A DNA stretch of 64,000 bases, from NCBI GenBank assembly GCA_018433245.1, contig JAHDRN010000005.1:62001-126000 (forward strand), written 5' to 3'. The notes below the pieces were generated by a model. It ran no database searches, was not told the origin of the DNA, and worked only from the letters and a program-made list of their open reading frames with translations. Of the stretch, positions 36,201-43,736 are shown piece after piece. A program made the translations under genes and the position numbers. The stretch comes from Candidatus Proruminimicrobium quisquiliarum. GTDB lineage: Bacteria; Elusimicrobiota; Endomicrobiia; Endomicrobiales; Endomicrobiaceae. How positions within the stretch are numbered: the first letter of the stretch is position 1; the number at the start of each line of letters is the position of its first letter.

Positions 36201-37884
36201 CGTACAGCTCTTTAAATTTGCCCATTTTAGAAGAAAAATATTCATATTCGTTTGCGGTTAAAGAATTAGTCATGTATTTTTTAAAAATATCGTAGAAATC
36301 AGCCAAAAAAGACACTTCGTATTCTGTATTGTTTTTAGAAAAAGCCTGCCTCAAATTATTCAGCAATATTCTTTCTTCGTTAATAAGCTCCACCGGATTT
36401 ACCGACTCGGCCGAAATACTGACATTTGCGTAAACATATAAAACAGGATATTTTTTTGCCAAATCAATTTTATAAACGCCGCTCAGCGATTGTATATGGC
36501 GGACAAATTTGTTTACGTCCGAAAACCCGTCGGTATTTTTTACTATCTCGCTATATTCGGCATAAGTCATACGCGATTTAATATCGCTTAAAAACAAATT
36601 AATTTCATCGGACAGTTTTTTTCTGTTTATTTTTGCAAGATTTACATTTATATATTTGTTTATATTCGTAAAATCCGACAAATCAACGGGCATTATATTT
36701 TTGTAATCTTTCGGATTTTTATTGATTTCTTTTACGGCTTTTAAAAGCAATTTGTAAAATTTTGCCGTATCAATAACGCCGTTATTATGTCGTGAAACTA
36801 TTTTGTTCAACCTAAAATTTTTATTTGACGCCTGCGAAGCATTTATAAAATCTATATCAGCTTTGATTTTTTGAAGTCCGGCATTATAAAATTCCTGTCT
36901 GTCCATTATCGCCGAAAGCGTTTTTAAATTATTTTTATGTACCTGTTCGTCTTCCAAACCTTTTAAAACAGTATTTCGCCCCGTTTTGTATGCAAAATAT
37001 TCCGATCCCGTCAGCCTTCCGTTGGCAAGCAGAGAGTCGGCAAGATTATTTCTGTCTTTTAAATCCGGTATTTTATAAAGCCATGAAATATCAACATCTC
37101 CGTACCCGCCTTCTATAAACACCTGCTTAACTTGATATTGTTTATCTATTGACGTTAAAATATTTTTTATATTCAACTGTACCGACGGATTTGAATGCAA
37201 ATCCTGTATATTGACTACAACCAAATCGCTGTTATTATCAACCGTTTCGGTGATTTTGCCGAAATCTTTTGAAAACAATTCCGCAGTCTCGGTAACGGCA
37301 GATGATTTTTCATATAAAACGGAAGCCGACAGATTGGCAGTTAATAATGATAACAAAAAGCATACGACAGTAATCAAAGATATTGTTTTTTTGCCTAAAA
37401 TAAAAGAAAGCATATATAAAAAACATGCTTTCTTAAAATATTTTGATATGTAAACGGCAGACCAAAAAACCCGCAATAATCCCAAATATCTCAGTAAAAA
37501 GATGCAAATAAAAAGCAATACAAACGCAGCGGTTAAAGGAACCTTAGTTGTTTTATAATTGACGGGCAAAAACTTTGCCGATAACACAACAGTATTGGGC
37601 GGCAATAACGCCGTTTCAGCGCCGACAAACTGTTTTTTTAAATCAATAAAAGACATTTCATGGTTGTTTTGCGCTTTTAAACTCAAAACGTCTTTAACGA
37701 CAATATCACAAACGTTTATCACATTATATTTTGTTTTTTGATATAGTTCATACTGAACTTTAAAAACATTAGAAATCCCGCAAAAAATATCATTCGCATT
37801 TGTTTTTTGCTCAAACGCAAATGAAATATTTATTGAAGAAAAAAATACAGCCAAGGATAATATAAATACCTGAATCCTTTTCAT
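30232..37884 (-). CDS. Giant exported multidomain protein (EreA/ChaN-like + HEXXH + CheR-like)
   Basis: A 2550-residue protein. Order: signal peptide (1-23); hydrophobic segments at about 115-138 and 166-190; an EreA/ChaN/TIKI-like region about 220-650 with VNIQDLH (H230), FIEGG (E258) and AGGYHTKG (H631); several membrane helices about 1060-1205; a zinc-peptidase-like HEVAH at 1471-1475 with a downstream Glu-rich helix; an Ala/Pro/Gln linker about 1610-1640; a CheR-like methyltransferase region about 1650-1880 with motif I FWSCGSATGEE (1789-1799) and acidic LDFYGTDNN; then about 650 residues I cannot assign. Domain names are remote inferences from short motifs. Similar giants occur in Elusimicrobiota/Omnitrophota as I recall. 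Its own promoter is at 37895-37923. Confidence 0.85.
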   Translation of the reverse strand: MKRIQVFILSLAVFFSSINISFAFEQKTNANDIFCGISNVFKVQYELYQKTKYNVINVCDIVVKDVLSLKAQNNHEMSFIDLKKQFVGAETALLPPNTVVLSAKFLPVNYKTTKVPLTAAFVLLFICIFLLRYLGLLRVFWSAVYISKYFKKACFLYMLSFILGKKTISLITVVCFLLSLLTANLSASVLYEKSSAVTETAELFSKDFGKITETVDNNSDLVVVNIQDLHSNPSVQLNIKNILTSIDKQYQVKQVFIEGGYGDVDISWLYKIPDLKDRNNLADSLLANGRLTGSEYFAYKTGRNTVLKGLEDEQVHKNNLKTLSAIMDRQEFYNAGLQKIKADIDFINASQASNKNFRLNKIVSRHNNGVIDTAKFYKLLLKAVKEINKNPKDYKNIMPVDLSDFTNINKYINVNLAKINRKKLSDEINLFLSDIKSRMTYAEYSEIVKNTDGFSDVNKFVRHIQSLSGVYKIDLAKKYPVLYVYANVSISAESVNPVELINEERILLNNLRQAFSKNNTEYEVSFLADFYDIFKKYMTNSLTANEYEYFSSKMGKFKELYAKYAVVDRLSDLKTDFDMLDSYYSANNYRNGIFINNVLAGREIKHENNDADKNMLDGAKDVIVVVAGGYHTKGISQLLNDRKISYITITPNVKSPIVQSEKIYKEIIKEETAVETNALSFTVASCASDYMQFKWGVVSAIQYLNKEYSKENIEKTVESMKYLVKDKITLNYTEEKTEITVGDRKIVLLNYNGQMRSSEDIDENKFQPTANKINGVGINALFEKYPSLDLSNGGLEFKLRHLEKFGITEIKGIDLAVIARLPSLFQEYLFETLPAEVKAKSEELVTRETIRKYDKTPELLEELEKMFIERTKATGDYLQLKQEILPMHLQILKDRAGDTQLFINPLKEDLKELLKGSINKAQYTYITAVLFFISAMTDDFSDSANMTDKRCNIELLKEFMAVGSVPASAVEKYVDNEIKSGNISESARQKRIAVIDEIARPDKNPASILGIEYKNTAHKWEWIYNLPFSSFISSFIKKHGIKSIADKEVFEQSISLTEKPSALFVFDALSSLAIIAGTAFAIVSGIFPIVAISTVVYSVTRGIIFSKSHGLITDKNAKTEIGLYGAIFTLASVMPVLIGLYVFPVMVPVLIIAGQFLSSAIHKSYNSGLIKAYINGAKIKTSQIIAAVLIIATLAGGTMLINNYFNYSFVSTEYAQVQQEIINIQSDRFEIIFSGYLKNTHLTAQEKAEINTLRDFFASNIDRSSYEKFLESLLYIRTEITSTDSILTPSIDAGFSLYVWKDIVQDLDEMISDNFAEIQKNKNLNKILLQAYSPDEISYLEILSSRDDSEALTKTINGQKDMHYRFYAFMLLNAKDHVSADAFFNKDDILKYLDGKYILRDPLSLADINNSFQWQAMCGMMNFITGAGEDYSSILHDARVVRPGGPQISNAGLAYVISGDGAVSPIFVAAHEVAHIRFLNILGIHDNTDGYKISELYAELEAARIEEKVSVMMQYTGDKKITDLTDDTDNYTVAYAVIEEVRNKVGIDSLNLLQDAIIEFLQGRGEKPAENIQKTMKEVVEIFAGKVADSQIASGIISESQRQDKIKEITDSLISSQPQTETSVSLPTAAPSQNPAAAAVFPYGLIGMMFAGITDRKNKKIRYKHFNYIVAEFEKEGAFFKRFKKVFFRDAENGLTGLYKHGFFGKTEKVFLSNDISKEEAYTLIKGLIAEYLPTDLQGNLHYYTQFFKRDIRGTVYAPLFKYAPDGQYGFVINILKDKISKGDRTFRFWSCGSATGEELRTFVWFVRKTLIDLNENPNDWKLDFYGTDNNKTTAEIASSFTGSDIVENKEVEADMNGFNVRYVILDHTDITDLKNWLIWQKAEGGFDLICQLNNPTPQQQQEAVTKEVMHPYSIYIHHNQMYDASASQIKIEKSFSDAITVNDFFGAMPEVKTKSKTDANYSFIRLTGFFKDLIDSIFSKDGNRQKTAVIYEKIFADNIFYNNSTPEISDGVVFAPVFVIEGPLTENSSKKLSLQPAGIKINAEPLYYSVVENVLYLYAEGCSYNDIVASVQKSAFIRKQVSLCVNKIYGRKIKSENLDIKEIKILKGGLQSLKYNNAGIVEITLNNFDTSKIKDLAVSYIDSTARYGFAVRESVFRYIDDFNVSADKKDRVNNFISIIESQKNVSCQLILDYEVYRQLVSDIGLEKFNEILSQAKSKNVSVYVFVSSELQKTDISGNSLLFGFVENTDGKYFITDNFTKDSSEAAFAYDCDSVQKIISFMEANIAKQPVIFKNSLIKKAVDSEQDTLLSGMLREIFSAGRLINTISAAKSKYSAGKIAKTFSVKELSESFDDNTFDRIKKLYGAYVNLSDGEELKAKLYAEITALLSMNNAGLKRFFDVNALSDGGAASVFIDLIIFRIAAAKQLALEGKTTGLKNREYEDILAKALKIMMFDIGSDTGDDMDTEVIRLAGVPDSYEKEKNLADYLKNNIGTLTQRAFSNTEPDTRAVNTLIFLIPFAEANDIEIDITKLAVDQKDIIIKAKAVLSAA

Positions 37885-37894
37885 AATTAGATTA

Positions 37895-37923
37895 AGTATA
37901 ATACATTTTTTTAAATTATTAAA
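37895..37923 (-). promoter_or_regulatory. Candidate promoter for the giant-protein gene
   Basis: On the minus strand TTTAAT (37923-37918), a 17-base spacer, TATACT (37900-37895). The -10 box ends ten bases before ATG 37884 and there is no Shine-Dalgarno, implying a leader of about four bases. Confidence 0.5.
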
Positions 37924-37965
37924 CTATTTATTGAAATTTCACGATTTTTTTACATATGTAAATAT

Positions 37966-39009
37966 TTAAAATGCTTCCAGCATCGTTACATAAAAACCCG
38001 CAGATTCGCATGAAAATCCGAAATCGGTTCTTAAATTTATTCTGGGATTGCCTTTCAGTTTTATTCTTAAGCCGGCTCCCGATGCCGTTTTGATTTTCGT
38101 TACGTCTATTGATTCTAAATCATGGTAAACATTTCCGACGCCGCTGAAAAAAGAAATCTGCAGACTTTCAGACAGGTCCGTTTTGATTTCAGGCTGTAAA
38201 AAAACAACTATATTATCAACATATCTGCCGGAATAATATCCTCTCATTTGATTTGCGCCGCCGAAAGTAGAAAGCATCTGAACAGGCGGATATCCGTTTA
38301 AAAATCTGCCGTAAGCCTGATAGGAAAATAGCGTTTTTTTGCCGATCCGGAAATAATTTCTGAAATCCATTATTGTTTCGCAATAATCAAAAGAACTTCC
38401 TGTTTTTGAATCATATAAAAGCCATGATAATTCAAGACGGTATCCGGTTTGCGCATAAAGATTGTTGTCTCTGGTATCGTATGACGCTTTAAATCCCGCT
38501 CCGGAAATTACGCCTTCCGTATCATACTGTTCCATAAGCCCGCCTGTTTTTTTATCTTTAACCGATAAATTGCAGATATTGTACATTACTCCGATTTTTA
38601 AGTTATCTTTTATTTTTCTGTGCAATCCGAATCCGACGCCGTAAACATAATTTTTATAATTTTCCTCATTATCAAAATCACTTTGATTTCCTGTCCCGTA
38701 AAACTGTTTTTTAAAATCGTTGAACAATATAAAACCGTCTGCGGCATACAAAGAAGAAAGTTGTATTTCCGGACGGACAACCAAGAGAAACTGGCTTTTT
38801 GTCGTTCCGAAAATAACGCTGTTTATTGACGAATGATGTTTTTCGCCTTCGCTTTTAAAATAGAGAATATCCATTGCTCCAAGACCCAAACCTGTTTCAT
38901 CAGCGTAAAAAACCACAGGCAAAATAACATTGCCTTTATCCGCTTTTGCCGGAAGAACGCAAAAGAAAAAACAGCATATTATGAATTGTATTGTTATCAG
39001 ATGTTTCAT
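37966..39009 (-). CDS. BamA/TamA-like outer-membrane beta-barrel without POTRA domains
   Basis: A 347-residue exported protein: signal peptide ending PAKA, then a barrel of amphipathic strands. Omp85 C-terminal-barrel features are visible: FGGANQMRGYYSGRYVDN resembles the conserved L6-loop (V/L)RGY/F motif, and the protein ends with terminal Phe (MLEAF), the usual beta-signal for BAM insertion. No POTRA repeats are present, so it resembles surface-antigen-only 'patatin-like/D15' barrels. It follows pdxJ by seven bases. Substrate or role unknown. Confidence 0.82.
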   Translation of the reverse strand: MKHLITIQFIICCFFFCVLPAKADKGNVILPVVFYADETGLGLGAMDILYFKSEGEKHHSSINSVIFGTTKSQFLLVVRPEIQLSSLYAADGFILFNDFKKQFYGTGNQSDFDNEENYKNYVYGVGFGLHRKIKDNLKIGVMYNICNLSVKDKKTGGLMEQYDTEGVISGAGFKASYDTRDNNLYAQTGYRLELSWLLYDSKTGSSFDYCETIMDFRNYFRIGKKTLFSYQAYGRFLNGYPPVQMLSTFGGANQMRGYYSGRYVDNIVVFLQPEIKTDLSESLQISFFSGVGNVYHDLESIDVTKIKTASGAGLRIKLKGNPRINLRTDFGFSCESAGFYVTMLEAF

Positions 39010-39016
39010 GAGAAAA

Positions 39017-39739
39017 TTAATAACCGGAAAGAATATCTTTCATATCCCTTACTGATTTTTCAAGGCCGTCAAAAATTGACTGCGCAATTATCGCAAATCC
39101 TATATTAAATTCGTTAAATCCGCCCAAAGCGCAGATATTGCGGACGTTTTTATAGTCTAATCCGTGTCCGGCGTTGACGATAAGATTATTTCTTGCGGCA
39201 GTCATTGAAGCTTCTTTTATTATTTCAATTTCATCCAAAATATTTAATTTTGATTTATAAATCCGGGCATACTTGCCGGTATGCAGTTCCACCGCGTCAG
39301 CCTGTATTTCCGCACAGGCTTCAACCTGCTCTATTTTCGGATCGATAAACATGCTGACAATTATGCCGCTGTCTTTAAGTTTTTTTACCGTTGTTTTAAG
39401 TTTTTGCTTCTGCGAAAAAACGTCCAACCCGCCCTCCGTCGTAATTTCCTGCCTTTTTTCAGGAACGATACATACCGAATACGGTTTTAAATCAAGAGCT
39501 ATTTTAATTATCTCTTCGCTTGCCGCCATCTCAAAATTAAGACGTGTTCTGAGCTGGTCTTTTATCGCGTAAACGTCTTTATCCTGAATATGTCTCCTGT
39601 CTTCTCTTAAATGAGCCGTTATTGAATCGGCTCCTGCTTTTTCGCATATTGACGCCGCCGTAAGAGGGCTTGGGAAATCTTCTTTTCTGGCTTGTCTTAA
39701 AGTAGCTACATGATCAATATTAACGCCCAATTTTATCAT
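39017..39739 (-). CDS. pdxJ: Pyridoxine 5'-phosphate synthase PdxJ
   Basis: A 240-residue TIM-barrel enzyme that forms pyridoxine phosphate from deoxyxylulose 5-phosphate and aminoacetone phosphate (DXP-dependent vitamin B6 route). Signatures: LGVNIDHVATLRQAR at the start, ITAHLREDRRHI, ELHTGKYA and VNAGHGLDYKNV. Overlaps the glmM stop by four bases (ATGA). Confidence 0.96.
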   Translation of the reverse strand: MIKLGVNIDHVATLRQARKEDFPSPLTAASICEKAGADSITAHLREDRRHIQDKDVYAIKDQLRTRLNFEMAASEEIIKIALDLKPYSVCIVPEKRQEITTEGGLDVFSQKQKLKTTVKKLKDSGIIVSMFIDPKIEQVEACAEIQADAVELHTGKYARIYKSKLNILDEIEIIKEASMTAARNNLIVNAGHGLDYKNVRNICALGGFNEFNIGFAIIAQSIFDGLEKSVRDMKDILSGY

Positions 39740-41082
39740 AAGTTATCCTTGATTTCTTTTTTTGCGCATTCCGAAACGGATTTCGCCATATTTGTAATTT
39801 CAATTTTATTTTGCCCTTCAATCATAATTCTTAGCAAATTTTCAGTGCCGGAATATCTTACCAGTATCCTTCCGTTGTCTCCGAGCTTTTTCTCAATTTG
39901 TTTAATTAGAGCCGATGTTTTTGGAAGACTTTCAACGGGAATCTTCTTGTCAACTTTTTCGTTAATTAAAATCTGGGGATACTTTTTGACAAAAGAACTG
40001 ATTTCCGACAAAGTTGTATTTTTTTCAACAAGAATTTTAAGCATCTGCAATGAACTCAATATCCCGTCGCCGGTATCAAGAAATTTTTTAAATATGATAT
40101 GACCCGACTGTTCTCCGCCGAGCACCGCGTTATGTTTTATCAAATTTTCATACACGTATCTGTCTCCGACTTTGGCGGCTACGGTAGTAATTCCGAGTTC
40201 TTCCATTGCTTTTAAAAGGCCGATGTTTGCCATAACCGTTACGACGAGAGTGTTGTTTTTCAGCTGTTTTTTCTCTTTTAAATATTTTGCCGCCACAGCC
40301 AGAAAATAATCTCCGTCTCTTATAACGCCTTTGTCGTCAACAAATATTATTCTGTCCGCATCTCCGTCATAGGCAAAACCGCAAAACGCTTTTTTTGATT
40401 TTACGACTTCCGAAACTTTTTGAGGATGCAGCGCACCGCATTGAAGATTTATGTTTCTGCCGGTTGGTTTGTCGTTTAAAACTATCAGTTCGGCCTTAAG
40501 TTTTTTTAAAACATCCGCGGCTATTTTATGAGAGGCTCCGTTTGCGCAGTCAACAACTATTTTTTTGCCTTTAAGCATATCCGCAGGAACAGCGGACAGC
40601 AGGAATTTGTTATATTGTTTAATTATATTTTTACCGGCAAAATTTTTAATTTTTTTGGGTTGGGGCAGTTTTCTTTTTTCGTTAAGAAACTTATTGATTT
40701 CATATTCCAGTTTATTTTCAACGGCATCCGACAGTTTCATCCCTTTTGAATTAAAAAATTTTATGCCGTTATCATAATAAGGATTATGCGACGCGGAAAT
40801 TACAATTCCAGCCTGATAAGAGTTGTTTTTTAAAAGATATGAAACCGCAGGCGTGGGAACCACTCCCAAATCGGTAACGCTGACGCCGGCCGAATTTATA
40901 CCCTTACGCAAAGCTTTGAATATCCTAAGGCCTGATTCTCTGGTATCTCTGCCTATAAGAACGCCTTTGCCTTTTGATTTAATGTTTTTTGCAAGAACAT
41001 AACCTAAAAACGAAACCGTATTGTTATCAAAAGGAAATTGACCGGCGTTTCCCCTTATGCCGTCGGTGCCGAAAAATTTCAA
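39736..41082 (-). CDS. glmM: Phosphoglucosamine mutase GlmM (TTG start)
   Basis: A 448-residue alpha-D-phosphohexomutase making glucosamine-1-phosphate for peptidoglycan and LPS. Phosphoserine S98 is in ISASHNPYYD; metal-binding DGDADR and the C-terminal RYSGTENLLR are present. The start is set at TTG 41082, giving the family N-terminus LKFFGTDGIRG, with AGAGGAGAG six bases upstream. The in-frame ATG at 41163 would add 27 residues foreign to the family. The start overlaps the stop of the small CdaR-like gene as TTGA. Confidence 0.95.
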   Translation of the reverse strand: MKFFGTDGIRGNAGQFPFDNNTVSFLGYVLAKNIKSKGKGVLIGRDTRESGLRIFKALRKGINSAGVSVTDLGVVPTPAVSYLLKNNSYQAGIVISASHNPYYDNGIKFFNSKGMKLSDAVENKLEYEINKFLNEKRKLPQPKKIKNFAGKNIIKQYNKFLLSAVPADMLKGKKIVVDCANGASHKIAADVLKKLKAELIVLNDKPTGRNINLQCGALHPQKVSEVVKSKKAFCGFAYDGDADRIIFVDDKGVIRDGDYFLAVAAKYLKEKKQLKNNTLVVTVMANIGLLKAMEELGITTVAAKVGDRYVYENLIKHNAVLGGEQSGHIIFKKFLDTGDGILSSLQMLKILVEKNTTLSEISSFVKKYPQILINEKVDKKIPVESLPKTSALIKQIEKKLGDNGRILVRYSGTENLLRIMIEGQNKIEITNMAKSVSECAKKEIKDNL

Positions 41083-41213
41083 AATAACTCTCCTCTGGCT
41101 ATAACAATAACGTGAAGCCAAAATAAAAGAGCCAAAATTAAAGCGATAATCTTTAATTTCCAATTCCTTTTTATTTTTCTTTTAATCTTTTTTTTATCCA
41201 AAAATCTATTCAT
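41079..41213 (-). CDS. CdaR/YbbR N-terminal stub (44 aa, one membrane helix)
   Basis: An ORF of 44 codons between cdaA and glmM, exactly where cdaR (ybbR) normally sits. ATG 41213 overlaps the cdaA end (8 bp), and its TGA at 41081-41079 overlaps the TTG of glmM. It encodes a basic N-terminus, then NWKLKIIALILALLFWLHV, matching the N-terminal membrane anchor of CdaR/YbbR proteins, and stops seven residues later, so the YbbR repeats are missing. Overlaps at both ends suggest it is translated. It may be a genuine short anchor protein or a truncated regulator. Confidence 0.7.
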   Translation of the reverse strand: MNRFLDKKKIKRKIKRNWKLKIIALILALLFWLHVIVIARGELF

Positions 41214-41964
41214 TTTTCCCTATATAAAACTGCATAAGTTTTTTTAACAAGTCGTCGCGTTCAGCCGACATAATTTTTCCTTCGTAAGAAATTGATATGC
41301 TGCCTGTTTCTTCCGATATAATTATTACTACAGCGTCTGTAATGGCGCTTAACCCTATTGCGGCTCTGTGTCTTGTCCCGAGATGTTTGTCTTCAACATC
41401 CGAACTTATCGGAAGCACGCATCCCGCGGAATGTATTCTTTCGCTTTTTATTATTATCGCACCGTCGTGTATGGGAGATTTTGTATGAAAAATTGAAAGG
41501 ATTAATTCCTGGCTTATCAAACCGTCTATGCGGGTTCCCGTTTCGGCGTAATTTTTTAAACCCATTTCCTTTTCCAAAACTATTAATCCGCCGAGTTTTG
41601 ATTTGCTCATTGTAACGGACGCTTCAACTATTTCAGACAAAAAATCATTGCTCGCGTTTGTGTTATTTCCATAAACGAATTTACTGCCGAGTTTTGCAAG
41701 TCCGAGTCTTATTTCATCGTTAAATACAACGGCAAGAATTACGACGGCTCCGAGCCAGAATTTATTCAACAGCCACGAAAGCGTCTCCATCCGCAGAATA
41801 CCCGCGATAAGCGTTACAAATATAAGAATCAAAAGACCGACAATTATCTGTGTCGCCCTCGTTCCTCTTATTATCAAAAGTATCCTGTAAAATATATAGG
41901 CGACTATTAAAATATCTATGATATGAACGAGATACTTTGACCAGATATCCAAAACAATTTCCAT
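41206..41964 (-). CDS. cdaA: Diadenylate cyclase CdaA
   Basis: A 252-residue membrane-bound c-di-AMP synthase. Three N-terminal helices (about 10-85) precede the DAC (DisA_N) domain with the catalytic DGA at 167-169 (HDGAIII) and the RHR motif around H199 (LGTRHRAAIG). c-di-AMP controls osmolyte and cell-wall homeostasis. CdaA normally partners with CdaR and GlmM, both encoded next, although CdaR is here only a stub. Cleanly spaced one base after folP. Confidence 0.95.
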   Translation of the reverse strand: MEIVLDIWSKYLVHIIDILIVAYIFYRILLIIRGTRATQIIVGLLILIFVTLIAGILRMETLSWLLNKFWLGAVVILAVVFNDEIRLGLAKLGSKFVYGNNTNASNDFLSEIVEASVTMSKSKLGGLIVLEKEMGLKNYAETGTRIDGLISQELILSIFHTKSPIHDGAIIIKSERIHSAGCVLPISSDVEDKHLGTRHRAAIGLSAITDAVVIIISEETGSISISYEGKIMSAERDDLLKKLMQFYIGKNE

Positions 41965-41965
41965 T

Positions 41966-43156
41966 TTAAACGCTCCTTACCGCGTCAAAAACTTTCAATG
42001 CCCGCGCTATTTCCTTAACGTTATGCACTCTTAAAATATCGGCGCCGTTAAGTGCCGCGATAACGTTTGCCGATATATTTGCTGAAAACCTTTCTTTTAT
42101 GTCTTCGGCGTTTATGATTTTAGACAAAAAACTTTTGTTTGACAATCCGACCGCCAGAGGCAGTCCCAAACTTTTAAATTCCGACAATTTTTTAATTATC
42201 ATCAAATTATGCTCAACTGTTTTTCCGAACCCTATTCCCGGATCTATCATTATAGAATCTTTATTTATTCCGTTTTTTACCGCGAAATCAATTCTATCCG
42301 ATAAAAATTTAAATATATCAAAAACGGCGTCTTCATATTTTATATTCTTCTGCATAGTTAAAGGTGTGCCGAGCATATGCATAATAATAAGACCCGTCTT
42401 ATTTTTAGAAACCACATCCGCCATCTTTTCGTCATATCCGAGAGCGTAGATATCATTTATAATATCGGCTCCTTCGTCAATGGCAGCCTTGGCAACGGCC
42501 GGTTTATACGTATCAACCGATATCGGAAGTTTTGTTTTCTTTCTGATAAGCCTGAGAAATTTTACGATTTTTTTAATTTCTTCTTTTTCCGAAACAGGCT
42601 TTGAACCGGGTCTTGTAGACTCTGCTCCGACGTCAATAATATCCGCGCCGTATTCTTTCATATTCAAAACTTTTGTCAATAAAACGGTTTTTCCTTCGGT
42701 TCCGTCGCCGTAAAAAGAATCCGGTGACAAATTAATGATGCCCATAACCAAAGTTTTTTTGCCGGTTGTTATCTTTTTTGTACCGCATACGACGATTTTA
42801 TTCTGTTTTTGGATTAAAGCGTTATTAAGACTGTCCGCCAATTCTTTAAGCCCGAAAGGCTGCTCTTTGAATTTTAATATAAGTTTTTCAATCTGCGAGG
42901 CGGTTCCGAAAAGAACAACTCTTGAAACGCCGCTTTTAAACCTTGAAACTTCTTCGCTTACGGCGGCGTCCGTGCCGCACGACAAAGCTTCCTGTTTAAG
43001 AATATTAGCGGCTCTGTTGTCTATGCCATCTATAATAAAAATGTTTCCGCCTGATTTTTTAAGCAGTTTTTCATGCGCGTAATTATGACATCCTGTTGTC
43101 TTTATAATTTTTAAAACTTCACCGGTATTTTCTGCCGAAGTTTTTCTGACTATCAT
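41966..43156 (-). CDS. folP: Dihydropteroate synthase with N-terminal extension
   Basis: A 396-residue enzyme joining pterin diphosphate and p-aminobenzoate. The catalytic TIM barrel (about residues 130-396) carries MGIINLSPDSFYGDG, DIIDVGAESTRPGS and DPGIGFGKT. About 125 residues precede the barrel, an extension found in some bacterial and archaeal DHPS and of uncertain role. It follows folE by seven bases in a folate pair. Confidence 0.94.
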   Translation of the reverse strand: MIVRKTSAENTGEVLKIIKTTGCHNYAHEKLLKKSGGNIFIIDGIDNRAANILKQEALSCGTDAAVSEEVSRFKSGVSRVVLFGTASQIEKLILKFKEQPFGLKELADSLNNALIQKQNKIVVCGTKKITTGKKTLVMGIINLSPDSFYGDGTEGKTVLLTKVLNMKEYGADIIDVGAESTRPGSKPVSEKEEIKKIVKFLRLIRKKTKLPISVDTYKPAVAKAAIDEGADIINDIYALGYDEKMADVVSKNKTGLIIMHMLGTPLTMQKNIKYEDAVFDIFKFLSDRIDFAVKNGINKDSIMIDPGIGFGKTVEHNLMIIKKLSEFKSLGLPLAVGLSNKSFLSKIINAEDIKERFSANISANVIAALNGADILRVHNVKEIARALKVFDAVRSV

Positions 43157-43163
43157 TAAAACC

Positions 43164-43736
43164 CTACCTTAAAAGAGAAAGAGCTTCCGCTCTGGTTCTG
43201 GCGTCTTTTAAAAATATTCCTCTTATAGCCGATGTAACCATCTTTGAGCCGGGTTTTTTTACTCCTCTCATCGTCATGCACAGATGTTCGGCTTCCATAA
43301 CAACCATAGCTCCGTTGGGCTTTGCCACCTGCATTATCGTATCCACAATCTGCTTTGACAGTCTTTCCTGAAGCTGCAGCCTGTGAGAGAAAGCTTCAAC
43401 GACTCTGACCAATTTTGACACTCCGACTATTCTGTCTTTTTTAGGAAGATACGCTATATGGATTTTGCCGTAAAAAGGAAGCAGATGGTGTTCGCATATT
43501 GAATATACCGGAATATCCTTTACTATTACTATTTCTTCGTGTTCTTCCGTTTCATAATGAACCGGAATCAGGCTTTTTACGTCAACGTCGTAACCCGAGA
43601 GAATTTCTTCGTAAAATTCCGCCACTCTTTCCGGAGTTCTTTTAAGCCCTTCTCTTTGAGGATCTTCGCCGAACGCTTCAAGCATCATGCGCACGGCTTT
43701 AATAATTTTTTTACCGTCAAATTTATTTGTCTTCAT
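43164..43736 (-). CDS. folE: GTP cyclohydrolase I
   Basis: A 190-residue enzyme converting GTP to dihydroneopterin triphosphate. Zinc-site [16 protein letters not shown] and the substrate-binding [18 protein letters not shown] are present, along with the C-terminal [11 protein letters not shown]. It overlaps the ftsH end by 14 bases, so expression is coupled to ftsH and hpt upstream. Confidence 0.96.
   Translation of the reverse strand: MKTNKFDGKKIIKAVRMMLEAFGEDPQREGLKRTPERVAEFYEEILSGYDVDVKSLIPVHYETEEHEEIVIVKDIPVYSICEHHLLPFYGKIHIAYLPKKDRIVGVSKLVRVVEAFSHRLQLQERLSKQIVDTIMQVAKPNGAMVVMEAEHLCMTMRGVKKPGSKMVTSAIRGIFLKDARTRAEALSLLR

Noticed and set aside
30232-37884. Several antisense ORFs of 70-135 codons within the giant gene (for example 32128-32514 and 34844-35251)
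   Set aside because: They lie opposite a continuous 2550-codon frame, lack Shine-Dalgarno sites and look like codon-bias shadows.
39736-41163. Longer glmM from ATG 41163
   Set aside because: The additional 27 residues overlap the CdaR-stub coding sequence in another frame and do not fit the GlmM family, and TTG 41082 has the Shine-Dalgarno.
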